Of a DNA stretch of 64,000 nt, positions 45,801-56,732 are shown one piece after another. Positions within the stretch are counted from its first letter, which is position 1. Every line of letters starts with the position of its first letter. A program made the position numbers and the translations under genes. The notes under the pieces are model-generated. The model made no database searches. It was not told where the DNA came from and saw only the letters and a list, made by a program, of their open reading frames with translations. Origin of the DNA: Eucalyptus grandis (taxonomy: Eukaryota > Streptophyta > Magnoliopsida > Myrtales > Myrtaceae); assembly GCF_016545825.1 (NCBI RefSeq), contig NC_052618.1, positions 36,402,196 through 36,466,195 of the forward strand, read 5' to 3'.

Positions 45801-46639
45801 GCATCTACAAACTGAGACCTTGTGATACTTATTTTCACAGCACTGAGTTCAATAGTAAAAACTACGTCTCAATCGGATGCCTGAATGTCCACTAGAGCCA
45901 CACATGCCCCCAGAAGTGGGTCCACCTGGGGTTCCACTTTATACAACACCAACATGCTGATGTTGAGGTTGTCCTACTTTGGTTGTAAAATGGACTAGTA
46001 ATTGGTTTATAAATATGGGGGCAAGTCTTACTTTTTAAGCTAACTTTTAGAGTAAGAGGAGCTCAAGACCACCCAACATTCGGTGTGAAGATTTTCAGTT
46101 TGAGAAGCATTATTATACATGCCAGGAAGAAATTTTAGGTTTGGTGTCCATCACTTGATTTTAAAAGTAATCCCTCACTAAGATGTCCTGGTTTTTCATG
46201 AAAATTGAGCCCTTTGAGGTGGAGGGTCGTGTTTTCATTTGCACGTGTGAAAAGAAAACGGCTCTTTAGGGTTTCTTGCGGTAGTGTTCACATTGCTGCG
46301 CGGTCCTTTGCTATGAACAGGAGTGATCACGAAGAGTGTTTTCCAATTGTATCTAGTGGGTGAGTTAAAGAAACTCTCTTAACATATTTTATGTATCATT
46401 GGCACTTTTAATTAGTTTTCAACAATATTATTTTGCCCTAAATAATATTTCAATTTATAAAAGAATCACGTAGCAATGTAAAAATTGCATTAAGAAACCC
46501 ACTAATGCGGCAAAGGTCACCGCATTCGTCGTCGGATTGTCCCCAAATCGCTGTTTTTACATGTGATAACGTTTTCATGCCCTCAATGCAATTGCGCGCG
46601 ATGACGACGACGTTCCTGGGGCGTCGGGCATTAATTCGT

Positions 46640-47285
46640 ACCCAAACCCTCTGAAGAGAAGATGTTTGCGTGGAATTTGTGCATTCCGTTCGGTTTAGGG
46701 CAAAGTTTTTGAGAAAATAGAAAGTATTTCGGTTAAAAAGATATATTTAGAAAAACTAGTAGCGTTTTGTGAAGTTCATTTTAAAAACATATGGGGAAAC
46801 CATTTCGTTTTAAATACCGTTTGGGAAAAAACTATACTTCGTAAAAGATTTTTGTTAAAAGAAAAACTCTCAAACTATTTGCTAGCGAACTTAGCCACTA
46901 GTGAGCTAAATTGGCCTCTAGCTAGCACTGCGTGAGGTTGCTTGACCTCAGGTGTTGCCTAGGGTTACATGGCTCGTCAACGCTAGACTAGCTTGTCGTC
47001 AACCAAATTTGGCCTCACGGGCGACCTGAACCCTCGCTAGTGAGGTTGCATGAGGTGGGGATATTTATGAAATTATAAAAGTTGAGCAAGGCAAAAGTTG
47101 GAAGAAAAAATTGTATTTGCATTGTTTAAAGTACCCTCGAATCTACCTTGGGCTAAAGACCTTAAAGGCAATTGCATTTCCCTAAAAGTCTTCAAAAAAT
47201 TTATCAAATGTTATTTGCATTTTTCCAAAAGAATTGAACCTAAAAGGCTTTGGCAATATTGAACCAAACACAGCCTCCTGATTTT
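46640..47285. mobile_element. Probable non-autonomous element with GCTAGC/GAGGT core (element D)
   Basis: AT-rich arms flank a core (46880-47060) with GCTAGC, GTGAGGTTGC and GGCCTCACGGGCGACC words, similar in vocabulary to the cores of elements A and B. The right arm ends with AACCAAACACAGCC, which matches the GTTTGG-type left terminus of such elements. No clean inverted repeat or target site was found. Confidence 0.4.
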
Positions 47286-47502
47286 ATATGTTTCAATAAT
47301 GTGCCTTACTCTTTTTTTTTTTTTTTTTTACATACTCGATCATTGCAAACCCCCTAAAACTTTTAACATATACATATATCCACACCTCATATGGTTTTTT
47401 TTTTTTTTAAATAGTTTTCCAAGCCATGAATAAAATGAGTGTCGATATATCCTTTAAGAGAAACTTGAAATGACTTGGTTTAGGTTTCTTTCTTGTAAAA
47501 GC

Positions 47503-47641
47503 AACAAGAAGATTTAAATGGATGGAAGCTCCATGATCAGTTTCAAGATGAGCTGATTTTCACTAGTCTAATTCCTGGTTTCATGGTGGAAATCTACCGA
47601 GTTATTCCTAGGCAGATCGACGGGTTTGATTTGGTTATCGG
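47503..47641 (+). other. Candidate isolated exon, unrecognised
   Basis: A pyrimidine-rich stretch ending AAAAG precedes an open frame (LNGWKLHDQF ... LIPGFMVEIYRVIPRQIDG), which ends in CGG followed by GTGAGT, a good splice donor. The peptide looks protein-like, but I do not recognise it. No neighbouring exon is identified, so it may be a relic or chance. Confidence 0.25.
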
Positions 47642-47986
47642 GTGAGTCTTTGATCAACTGTGATATTTTTTTTTTTTATTCCTTGGAAGTTCACAAGCTT
47701 CACTACCAAAGGCTAACAAATTCTCTAGTAACTTTAGCAATTACAAAATTCCTGTGTTTCGCTTGTAGTGAGACGTTCTATAAGGACCAAAAACAATTGT
47801 GCATTCAACAATTACATAAACAATAATAAGGTACTTATATCCAAATATTGCATGTTGGAAACAGATCGAGAAGACTTCGGTGTTCCACACTGGGAAGCAA
47901 CCATGAAACTAAGAGTTTTTCTATTTCAACCTGTGCGTTTGCCACAAAGTTTGACAATCATAATAATCAATACAAGAGTTCGCCAC

Positions 47987-48412
47987 TGAAAGCTTTATTA
48001 GATGGGCTTAAGGCCCGTCCGCCCATGCTAGGCCCAAAAGGGCCCAGCCCACAGGAATAGGGCCCGTGGAGGGGGAAGGTATAAAAGGGAGGAGAGAGAG
48101 AGAGAAGATGTTGGTTGAAATCAGAATTCACGTCTTCTCTCTCCCGCGCGTATTTTCTCTCAAAAGGAAAAAGTAAGAACGATGCGCATACGGCTTGTTC
48201 TTCCTCCCTTCAAGGCTTCATCGGATCGAGTTGCTCAGGATCTCTTCCTCCATCAATGTCGGTGTTTAATCTGTGGCTAAAAGGTATGCTTGAATCCGTG
48301 GTGTGCTTTAGGATCGGTGATGCGTGTTGTTTTCCCGGGCTTCGTCTTCCGCATTGATTTAGGGGCTCGATTCGGTGTCGAATCCAGTTTTCGGGATCGA
48401 TCATTCCCAACA
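47987..48412 (+). repeat. 5' LTR of copia element
   Basis: Contains a GGGCCC/GGCCC-rich U3 part, TATAAAAG at 48080-48087, a GA-repeat just after it, and a CTTCTCTCTCCCGC stretch. It ends CCCAACA. Confidence 0.93.
48080..48087 (+). promoter_or_regulatory. TATA box in copia LTR
   Basis: TATAAAAG, preceded by GGGGGAAGG, is preserved in the 3' LTR near 54945. It is the likely promoter core of the element. Confidence 0.65.
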
Positions 48413-48425
48413 TTGGTATCGAGCC
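48413..48425 (+). other. Primer binding site of copia element
   Basis: TTGGTATCGAGCC follows the 5' LTR directly and resembles the tRNA-iMet site TGGTATCAGAGC with one missing base. Confidence 0.75.
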
Positions 48426-49340
48426 AGGTTCACGTTTTCCTGATCAATTTGATGTTATTTGATTGATTTATCGCGAAAAAAATCTTCGGCCATACGGATC
48501 GGGGCGAAAATCCCGACACCCGAGCGCTGTTCGGCCATTTTTCTGAGTTTCCGTAAGTTGGAATCAATTTCTGAAGGCACTGGCTGAAAGGCGACGTCGA
48601 GACGAGTCCGGCGACATATCGTGCGTCGCCGGAAGACGCCGCACGCACCCACACGCGCCCGAAGCGCTGGCTATGGCCAGCGGGTGCGCCACACGAGCCG
48701 GTGACGAACCGGCACATGCGCGCCGGCAACCGGCGAAACGGCACACGCCGGTCCGCGGACCGACGCGTGCTAACGTCACGCGATGACGTCATCGTGATGT
48801 CATCCAACGGTCGGTAACCGCTCGGATGACGTCACCGATGACGTCATCACCGGCGACTTGTTGGCCGGCCGGCCGCGACCCGACCCGATGGCGACCGACC
48901 CGACCCGATTAGCCTGGTGCATGCCACGCACATGCGGTTGACGTTTGCGTGACGTCAGCACGCTCACGTGCGAGGCACGTGCCGGCAGACGTCTGCGTGA
49001 CATCAGCCACCGCACGCGTGTGGCACGTGCGGTCGGTCCGTCCGACCCGGTCCGACCGGCCCGTCCGGTTCGACCAGCGCGACCGGTCCAACCCCGCGCC
49101 CGTTGACCCGACCCGTTGACTGACCGTTGACTAATCGTTGACCGTTGACCGTTGACCCAAAAAAAAATTAAAAAAGGAATTTGTTTCTTTTTCAATTATG
49201 TCTGTCTGGGTTGTAAGTAATCCATTTTTTTTTTGTGCATTTGTTGCGTGAATCATGGAAAATTATGTATTTTCCATTTTATTTATTATGGATTATAAGT
49301 GATCCATTTTAGTTCTGCATTTGTTGCGGGAACTATGATG
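48426..49340 (+). promoter_or_regulatory. GC-rich copia leader with clustered TGACGTCA and TTGAC motifs
   Basis: Four perfect TGACGTCA palindromes lie at 48784-48791, 48827-48834, 48839-48846 and 48950-48957, with CACGTG near 48964. TTGAC (the W-box core) occurs six times in 49101-49157. In plants TGACGTCA-type sites bind bZIP/TGA factors, CACGTG is the G-box, and TTGAC is bound by WRKY factors. Here they lie downstream of the LTR, in the leader of the transcript, so any role would be as an internal enhancer. Function is inferred from motifs only. Confidence 0.45.
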
Positions 49341-49379
49341 CGTTATGCACGGATACCGCAACCCGAGAACGGACGAAGG

Positions 49380-50650
49380 AAGAGCTAGACGAAAAGGCCG
49401 ATGAAAGAATTAGCTGATTATCGGTGGCTTGATGGTGATTTAGTATCACACATGGTCAAGGTCAATCGGATGATACGGGAAATCATCGGAATGGTTATCT
49501 TATGCCGGATTTTAAGAAGGTGCCGGCTTTGATGAACACTCTTCCACCTGAATGACAAGCAGTGTTGGATCGGCTATGGGAGGTCAACGTGGTCCTGGGT
49601 TATAGGAGGCTGGTGGAAGCTTTTGTAAGAGAGTACTATAGGATTGAGTTGGCCAAAACTTCAACCCTTATATTGAGCGCCACATGGCGCAGAGTAAATG
49701 CGCCTTGGTGGCGACATGAAAACTCTCCAAAAGTTTTTCCATGGTTGGCAAATGTACCTTGAGTTTTCTCGGATGTTTTGGTGATAGATTAGAAGGACAT
49801 TCCTAATTATTTCTTAGATTAATTATGAGATGTTTTATGGATGTAAATATCTCTTTCCAAGTTGATATTTTTCTTTGTATATATTGCTTAGTGTAATGTA
49901 TAATTGTATTATGTGAAAGCACTGTTATTATATTGGATGTTAGATAATATTTGCTTTCATTGCATTGATTCTTTGTGGGTAGTTAGCTGTGGGTAGTTAT
50001 AGAAGTTTTTGTAACTTCATAGAATTGATTTTGCATATGACAATCATATTAATGATAGTTTTAAGTTAGGATTTTTTGGAGAATGATTGGAAACGTAGTG
50101 ACCTTTTGATTCTGAAGCCTTACTTAAAATTATTCATTAATATGATAGGTCTATGTAAATAGGGATGCATAAATGATAGGCATTAATTATTCGTGCATGT
50201 ATATCGATGTGTTCAGACTGATGGTTTCAGCAACTAAGAACGTGATTGCTGATATGAACGGCAACTATTGTGAAATATTGAATATGGAGATTCAATATGT
50301 GCTGGAAAAGCAAGAAGCACTAGAAGCTCTTGACCATGTTATGGAAGATCTTGAGAATGTTGTGCGCCACCTTGAGCTGGTAGAGAACCGCTTAACGGCA
50401 TGTGAGCTGAGAACAGACATTTGCAATGCTGGTTCTAGCTCAGAAAGGGCTTTGTGCTCTAAGCGCAAGCGTATTGATTCGTTCAATATGTGGAAATGCA
50501 AAGGATCAAGTCCTTGTTGCAAGAAATCAAGAGTTAACCAACACAAGAGAGGAAAACGTCCTCAAGTGAAGAAAATGTCAAGGGTGAGGCGTTACAATTG
50601 TGACAAAAGTGTCACTATGCTCGCGATTGTCGTGAGCCACAGAAGATAAA
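49380..50650 (+). pseudogene. Copia gag remnant
   Basis: The frame from about 50224 begins MVSATKNVIADMNGN and IQYVLEKQEALEALDHVME, the usual start of this gag type. It then jumps to RHLELVENRL and HKRGKRPQVKK, which normally lie after a long central domain. The knuckle CYNC..GH..RDC is damaged. A separate scrap with VSHMVKVNRMIREI (about 49435-49490) lies upstream. So the central gag part is deleted and one piece appears out of place. Gag would form the cytoplasmic particle. Confidence 0.65.
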
Positions 50651-50699
50651 CACCTCTTGCACATTTGAGAACTTTGCTTATGTGTCAAGTTCTGCATTA

Positions 50700-51790
50700 T
50701 AGGCTGAATCCAATCCTTTGTGGAATGTAGATTCAGGAGCGACAGACCATGTAGCAAAGGATAGAGGATCCTTCATGGAATTCCGACGATACCAATTGGA
50801 ACTAAGTGGATCTACATTGGAAATAACTCCAGAGCTGAAGTTAAAGGGATTGGCACCTGCCAATTGAATATGCAAGGTGGACGCATCTTGATATTCAATA
50901 TGCTCTGGAGATTTGTCGAAATTTAAGTGTCTGTTTTTTGGTGTTGGTCAAGCTTGGTTTTTATATGAACTTCCATAATAGAGGTGTAGATTTGTGTTTA
51001 GATACAAACTACTATGGTTGTGGTCACTTACTGAATGGTTTTATTGTACTAAATGTTGACTTGTGGTGATGTCAATATGTTATTCCCTTGTTTCACGTCT
51101 TTTACTTCATGTGATAATGATGTGAATGTGTGGCATGCTAGACTTGGTCATATTGGCCAACAACATATGAATAAACTAGCCAAAGAGGGCTTGTTGGGCA
51201 ACATTGAAAAAGTCGATTTGCCAATATGTGAGCATTGCCTAGTAGGGAAAACGACAAAGAAACCATTTGGAAAAGATAAAAGAGCTGAATTTCCTTTGCA
51301 TTTAATCCATTATGACGTTTGTGGTTCAATGAATGTGAGAGGAAGGCATGGGACTGTTTATTTCATCACTATTAATAGATGATTATACTTGATTCGAATG
51401 TGTCTATTTGATTTCTCATAAATTTGAAGCATAAGTTGTTTCAGAAGGTTTATGAACCTGGTAGAAAAATCAATTAGACAACAAAATAAAGGTATTTAGA
51501 TCCAATCGAGGTTGAGAATATTTATCTGATGAGTTCAGAAAATAATGTGATGAAAAGGAATAGAAATATAGTTGTCTATTCCATATACTTCTCAACAAAA
51601 TGGTGTTGTAGAGAGAATAAACAGAACCCTACTGGAATGGTTAGGTACATGATGGTGTATGCTAACTTACATATCACTTTTTGGAGTGATGCGTTATTAA
51701 CTACTGCCTACATACTTAACCGGGTGCCTTCCAAATCAGTTAGTTTCACTCCATATGAGTTATGGATAGGTAGAAACCGGACTTAAGTTT
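50700..51790 (+). pseudogene. Copia protease and integrase remnant
   Basis: The protease signature WNVDSGATDHVA has its catalytic DSG at 50730-50738. The pre-integrase frame (51053-51382) carries WHARLGHIGQQHMNKLA and ICEHCLVGK, the H..H/C..C zinc site. The integrase core continues in other frames, with VVERINRTLLEW-like and YILNRVPSKSV...PYELW words to 51786. Stop codons and frame changes occur at several points (for example after TINR at 51382). Confidence 0.8.
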
Positions 51791-52199
51791 ACTTAAGCCA
51801 TGGGATTATGCTGCCTATACTCATATGTCCTCTCTAAGTTTGGGAAATTGAGTCCCGGATAAAAGTAGAGTATTTTAATGAGATACTCCGAACACTCGAA
51901 AGGGTATGTGTTCATAGGTGAGCAGGAAAGTGGGAGAATAACTGAATTTGAATCACAGGATGTCACATTCTTAGTGGATGAATTTCCTAAGAATGGCGAA
52001 ATAGGGAAAGATTATTTCCTATTTGAAACCTTGGATCTAGATAATGATATTGGTAGAGTTTGTCCAAGTGGGAGTAATATGAGATGTGATGAATTGAATT
52101 CAACTCATTCTCAATTGCAACCACCTGATGTGACGACATCATCATTATCTAATCCGAGTGGGAGCATAATGGGAAATGATGTGCTAAGTGTACAATCTC

Positions 52200-53745
52200 C
52201 CATATAGCGAACAAGTCGCCAAAGTATTCCCCGTCCAAGTTTTGACATTGAAAGGGAAACTTTTATGGTTGCTCCACAAGATGAGTATGAGCCAAGAAAT
52301 ATTAATGAGGCTCTGAACTGCCTTAGTAAGGAAAAAATTGGATTAATGCAATAAAAGAGGAAATGGAGTCAATGAAGTCAAACCAAGTCTGGGAAATGGT
52401 TGATCTTCCAAAAGGGATGCAGAGTTATTGGGAACAAGTGGGTTCTCAAAATAAAGCGAAAGGCTAATGGCTCGATAAGAAAGCATAAGGCTCGCCTTGT
52501 GGCGAAGAGGTATAATCAACAGGAATGAATTGATTATGTAGAAACATTCTCTCTTGTAGTGAGATTTACCTTGATTCGCATAATTCTGGCAATAGTGTTT
52601 GGTATGGATCTTGAGTTACATCAAATGGATGTAAAGACTGCTTTCCTCAATGGAGAATTAGAGGAAGAAATATATATGGAACAACCTACTGGTTTCATAG
52701 TGAAAGGCCAAGAAGAAAATGTATGTCGACTTTGGGGGTCGATATATGGCCTTAAGCAGTCGTCGAGACAATGGTATATGCATTTTCATCATGCCATAAT
52801 GGAATATGATTTTACAATGATAGATGAGGATCATTGTGTATATATCAAAAGATCCAAGGATCAATTCGTGATCATATCATTATATGTTAATGATATACTA
52901 ATTGCCGGAAGCAATATGGAGCTAGTCAATACTGTCAAAAGTTGGTTGTCTTCCAAATTTTGAATTGAATGATATGGGATTGTAAACCCATTGACGCTCC
53001 TATTGCAAAAGAAGAATGATTGAGCCATAGACTGTGTCCAAGGACTCTACAAGAGAAGGAACAAATGAAACATGTTCCTTATGCTAGTGTTGTTGGGAGC
53101 TTGATGTACGCTATGATGTGTACAAGACTTGGCGTGTGTTTTATAGTTGGAATGGTGAGTAGATACCAATCCAATCCAGTTCCAGCACAATGGAAAGCCG
53201 TTAAGAGAATACTGAGGTATTTGAAGGGAACTACTGATTACAAGTTGAATTACCAAGGAAAGGATCTGCGACTTGAAGGCTATTCAGATGCTGATTAGGG
53301 AGGAGATTTAGATGAAAGAAAATCTACCTCAGGATTTGTTTTCTTACTGAGCAATGGCGCCATATCATGGAGTAGTAAGAAGCAAACATGCATAGCCTTA
53401 TCCACGATGGAAGCTGAGTTCGTGGCATTATCAGCAGTAGTACAAGAAGCAGTTTGGCTTAAGAGATTCTTGGATCATTTAGGTGTTATTGAGAAAACTG
53501 CAAATCAATTATTGGTTAATTGTGATAGCCAAGCAGCTATACCATACACCAAAGATCCAAAGTATCATGGCAAGACCAAACATATAGATACCAAGTATAA
53601 CTTTGTAAAAGATATGGTTGCACGAAAGGATGTGAACTTGCAGTACATATCTACGCATAGAATGGTAGCAGATCCTATGACAAAGCCAATACCTAGAGAT
53701 GTGTTTTGTGGTCATGTAAAATCTCTAGGATTGCGTAGAGTTTGA
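52200..53745 (+). pseudogene. Copia reverse transcriptase and RNase H remnant
   Basis: RT landmarks are MDVKTAFLNGELEEEIYM, YGLKQSSRQW and YVND at the catalytic box (about 52885-52896) in place of YVDD, a change that should abolish catalysis. The frame breaks after SSKF (52963), and the piece that normally links RT to RNase H, some 60-70 residues, is largely absent. It resumes with PIDAPIAK, then VVGSLMYAMMCTR and the RNase H part (STMEAEFVALS, KHIDTKYNFVKD, VADPMTKP), ending at 53745. A stop interrupts ADWGG near 53297. Confidence 0.88.
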
Positions 53746-54584
53746 TTTACTGAATTGTAATTTCCCTGAGTTGTTCACATTTATGAAATTTTGTTTTTCA
53801 TTGATTAATGCCTATGAATCTTTGTATGATCTTTATGCATCTTAATGCTCAGTGCATTACTTTAAGTTAGGAAAGTATGTCGGACAGATATGAGATTAGC
53901 CCACTCACACGGGTAATCGCATTTATTTACTGTGTGATAAATAGAGATGAGACTGTTTTTAAGCTTATTATCTAGGTGATAATCGAGAGCTCAAGCTTAA
54001 AACACGTATGTCGCCTTAACTAAGTGTTAAGATGAGGACATGATAATTACTATGTTCGAAAGTAAAATACCCCATATTTTACTTTATCCTGTCTATGATG
54101 CCAGATGTGAGTTCTGATGAATTTTGTAAATGAGTAGATACGTGAACTCAAGTTAGACATTGGGTATGTCTGAACTATCATCTGTACGGTATTGAAAGGT
54201 GTAGACATACGCTCCATGGGAAAGGAGTTAATACCGTAATACATATTTCATACTACGTATGCATGAGACGACCAATAAGAGTGGCAAAAGTTTGATCTCA
54301 ACTTTTTATGTCGTGTGAGACTCTTGAGGAAAAGAGTTCCTCAATTTTTAGTCCCCTCATGACTCTTACTTATTCTCAAGATTTCTATTTAATGTTTGCT
54401 ATCTTAGGATGTTGCCAATGGTCATGAGTGATTCGATCTAATGGGGCATTTCTAGAAAAGCAAGCTGGACTGAAATTGAGAGTTTGAAGGAAAGAGGAAG
54501 ATCGATTTTGGAGAATCACATTGTAGTTTTGTATTCACCGGTTAACCAATTATGACTGTCTTTGTGATAATCATAATTGTGAAT

Positions 54585-54627
<43 letters not shown>

Positions 54628-54852
54628 TTGTTTAAAAGAGATCAAGAGAGATATAAATGTGATCAATCGATCTAGGGTACTGCATACTAAATCTACTCGG
54701 AGTGTGATGCCCATTATGAGCTGCTATATATTCCTAACAGATGTATGGCAACGAGCTCTCAAAGTATGCTGGTCGCACGGATTATTCACCGGTATGAATG
54801 TTGAAGAGAGGTAAATAGAATTATGTTCAGCCCACCATGTGCGAGTGGGAGA
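53746..54852 (+). other. Copia 3' noncoding region and polypurine tract
   Basis: About 1.1 kb without a gene lies between the RNase H stop and the 3' LTR. It contains a (TA)n microsatellite at 54588-54625 and ends with the purine tract GTGCGAGTGGGAGA (54839-54852). Confidence 0.7.
54588..54625. repeat. (TA)n microsatellite
   Basis: About 19 uninterrupted TA units inside the copia 3' noncoding region. Confidence 0.95.
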
Positions 54853-55285
54853 TGAAAGCTTTATTAGATGGGCTTAAGGCTCGTCCCCCCATGCTGGGCC
54901 CAAAAGGCCCGGCCCACGGGAATAGGGCCCGTGGAGGGGGAAGGTATAAAAGGGAGGAGAGAGAGAGAGAGAGAGAAGACGTTGGTTGAAATCAGAATTC
55001 ACGTCTTCTCTCTCCCGCACGTATTTTCTCTCAAAAGGAAAAAGTAAGAACAGTAACGCATACGGCTTGTTCTTCCTCCCTTCAAGGCTTCATCGGATCG
55101 AGTTGCTCAGGATCTCTTCCTCCATCAACGTCGGTGTTTAATCTGTGGCATAAATGTACGCTCGAATCCGTGGTGTGCTTTAGGATCGGTGATGCGTGTT
55201 GTTTTCCCGGGCTTCGTCTTCCGCATTGATTTAGGGGTTCGATTCGGTGTCGAATCCAGGTTTTCGAGATCGATCATTCCCAACA
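54853..55285 (+). repeat. 3' LTR of copia element
   Basis: Partner of 47987-48412, with a somewhat longer GA run after the TATA box. It ends CCCAACA and is followed by the target copy GCCAC. Confidence 0.93.
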
Positions 55286-55352
55286 GCCACAATATTCACA
55301 AGCTTTAATTCAAATACATTTACAGTCAACATTACATATCACACGTGAAAAG

Positions 55353-56280
55353 TGAGATAGCTAGTACGAGTACCTAGATGGGGGTGAATAGGTATACAAA
55401 AAAATTTCTCGAAGCTTGCACGATATTTAAACAATTAGAGAATTTGCAACAGTTAAAAATTCAATCGCAAGACTGAGTAAGGGAAAGAGAGAATTGAACA
55501 CTCGGTTTATAGTGGTTCGGCTTGATTCAAGCCTACGTCCACTCTTCGCACCGACAGCCGATTGGCTGGATTCCACTATGATCAAAGAGTTGTTACAGTG
55601 TTGATCTTCCTTGATCTCTAGGTGTAGATGATTTACCACACTCGCTCAAGGCGTCACCAAGTATAAACACTCTCAGTATACAATTTCGCTCAGTCTCAGC
55701 TAACAATCAAGGATCTTCAGACTCTTGAATTTTTCTATCGATCACACACTTAAAACAACTAGAACGTCTTCCTTTTATACTCCTTCATGCCATCATAGCC
55801 GTTGGCACTTACCAAAGGAATTCCTCCAATCTACCCGTTGGACGGAATCAATCAAGAAGATCATCCGAGCTATTTAAGGAATCGATGATAGCCCATCAAT
55901 CCTGTTCGCCCATACAATCGGGATCTCGGTTTCCAAGAATAGAATAATCCAAGATTATTTCGTCGACCATCGGATCTTCAATCGATCTTAGATAAGAATT
56001 AAAGAATCCGAAATGATTATCCAACCATAGAATCTATTCCAGAGGATAGGATCAAATCCTCAATCATAAACCTCGACTTTGGATTTCCTTCAACACTGGA
56101 TTAGAAAGACTATCAGTGAGAATAATTTTGAGTCTTGAGTCTTGAGTCTTGAGTCTTGAGTCTTGAGATAACAAAGTCTTGAGACTATAAATTCTTGAGA
56201 CTTTAACTATCGATATCCGGACTTAGACTGATAGAAATGTTTTGTCGGCTTCAAAATATTCTGGAAAGATTTCTCCAACA
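55353..56280 (-). repeat. 3' LTR of SIRE-type element
   Basis: On the minus strand it starts TGTTGGAGAAATC at 56280, directly after the purine tract AAAAAGGGGAGAT. The outer end is estimated at 55353 (TGAG on the plus strand), near the CTATTCACCCCCATCTAGG motif typical of SIRE LTR ends. It contains a GAGTCTT heptamer repeated about five times (56126-56165). Confidence 0.7.
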
Positions 56281-56296
56281 ATCTCCCCTTTTTGAT
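56281..56296 (-). other. Polypurine tract of SIRE-type element
   Basis: On the minus strand, TCAAAAAGGGGAGAT abuts the 3' LTR start, as required for plus-strand priming. Confidence 0.75.
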
Positions 56297-56732
56297 GGTG
56301 ACAAAACTTTCTTGAAGATTTGAACAACTTTGACCTGCAAAAACATTTCTCAAGCAATATGGCTAACTCTTAAAGATTAATAAACAACCAGACTCTGCAT
56401 CCACAGCAAATTGGTTAGTCTTTCATGAGTAATACCATGTAAAAATACTTGATATAAATGCAACCAGTCAAGCATCAAAATCCACAACCAATTCAGTCTA
56501 ACACTCAAGTTCAAGTTCTCAAGTCATACTCAAGAATAAACATAAACACAAAAGTCACTTCAAATAAAGTTTTTTAAAATAATGTTTGTTCAAATTGGTT
56601 CTCCCCCTTTTTGTCATCATTAAAAAGAGGGTGAGAAAGGAGTCATGTCTGCTTGGGAATGCGCACGATCTGGAAATCCCCAATGGACTGGACTACTCCT
56701 TCGAGCTTCTTCAGATCTTCTCGCGAGATGAG

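Larger units (their letters stand above)
40395..46480. repeat. Segmental duplication, copy B (partner 25125-31000)
   Basis: Same block order and orientation as copy A. Private additions include a LINE tail at 41733-41933 and an inverted-repeat element at 42125-42800. A short block at 42815-42905 (CCAAAATTGGCAGCATTTCT, GAAGTCAAGAAGAGC) is a further diverged copy of 41640-41720 and 26355-26450, so part of the unit was triplicated. The interval 42905-44300 has no clear counterpart and no recognised gene. Confidence 0.8.
47987..55285 (+). mobile_element. Ty1/copia retrotransposon, 7.3 kb, coding-defective
   Basis: LTRs of 426 and 433 bases (47987-48412 and 54853-55285) start TGAAAGC and end CCCAACA. 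The element is flanked by the target duplication GCCAC at 47982-47986 and 55286-55290. A primer site and a purine tract are in place. Gag, protease, integrase, RT and RNase H follow in copia order. Stops, frameshifts, a gag deletion and an RT/RNase H deletion make it non-autonomous. By eye the LTRs are about 95% identical, so the insertion is neither ancient nor brand new. Confidence 0.93.

Noticed and set aside
48430..49195. GC-rich frames in the copia leader
   Set aside because: They overlap in several frames, lie in the retrotransposon leader, and contain motif repeats and no protein domain.
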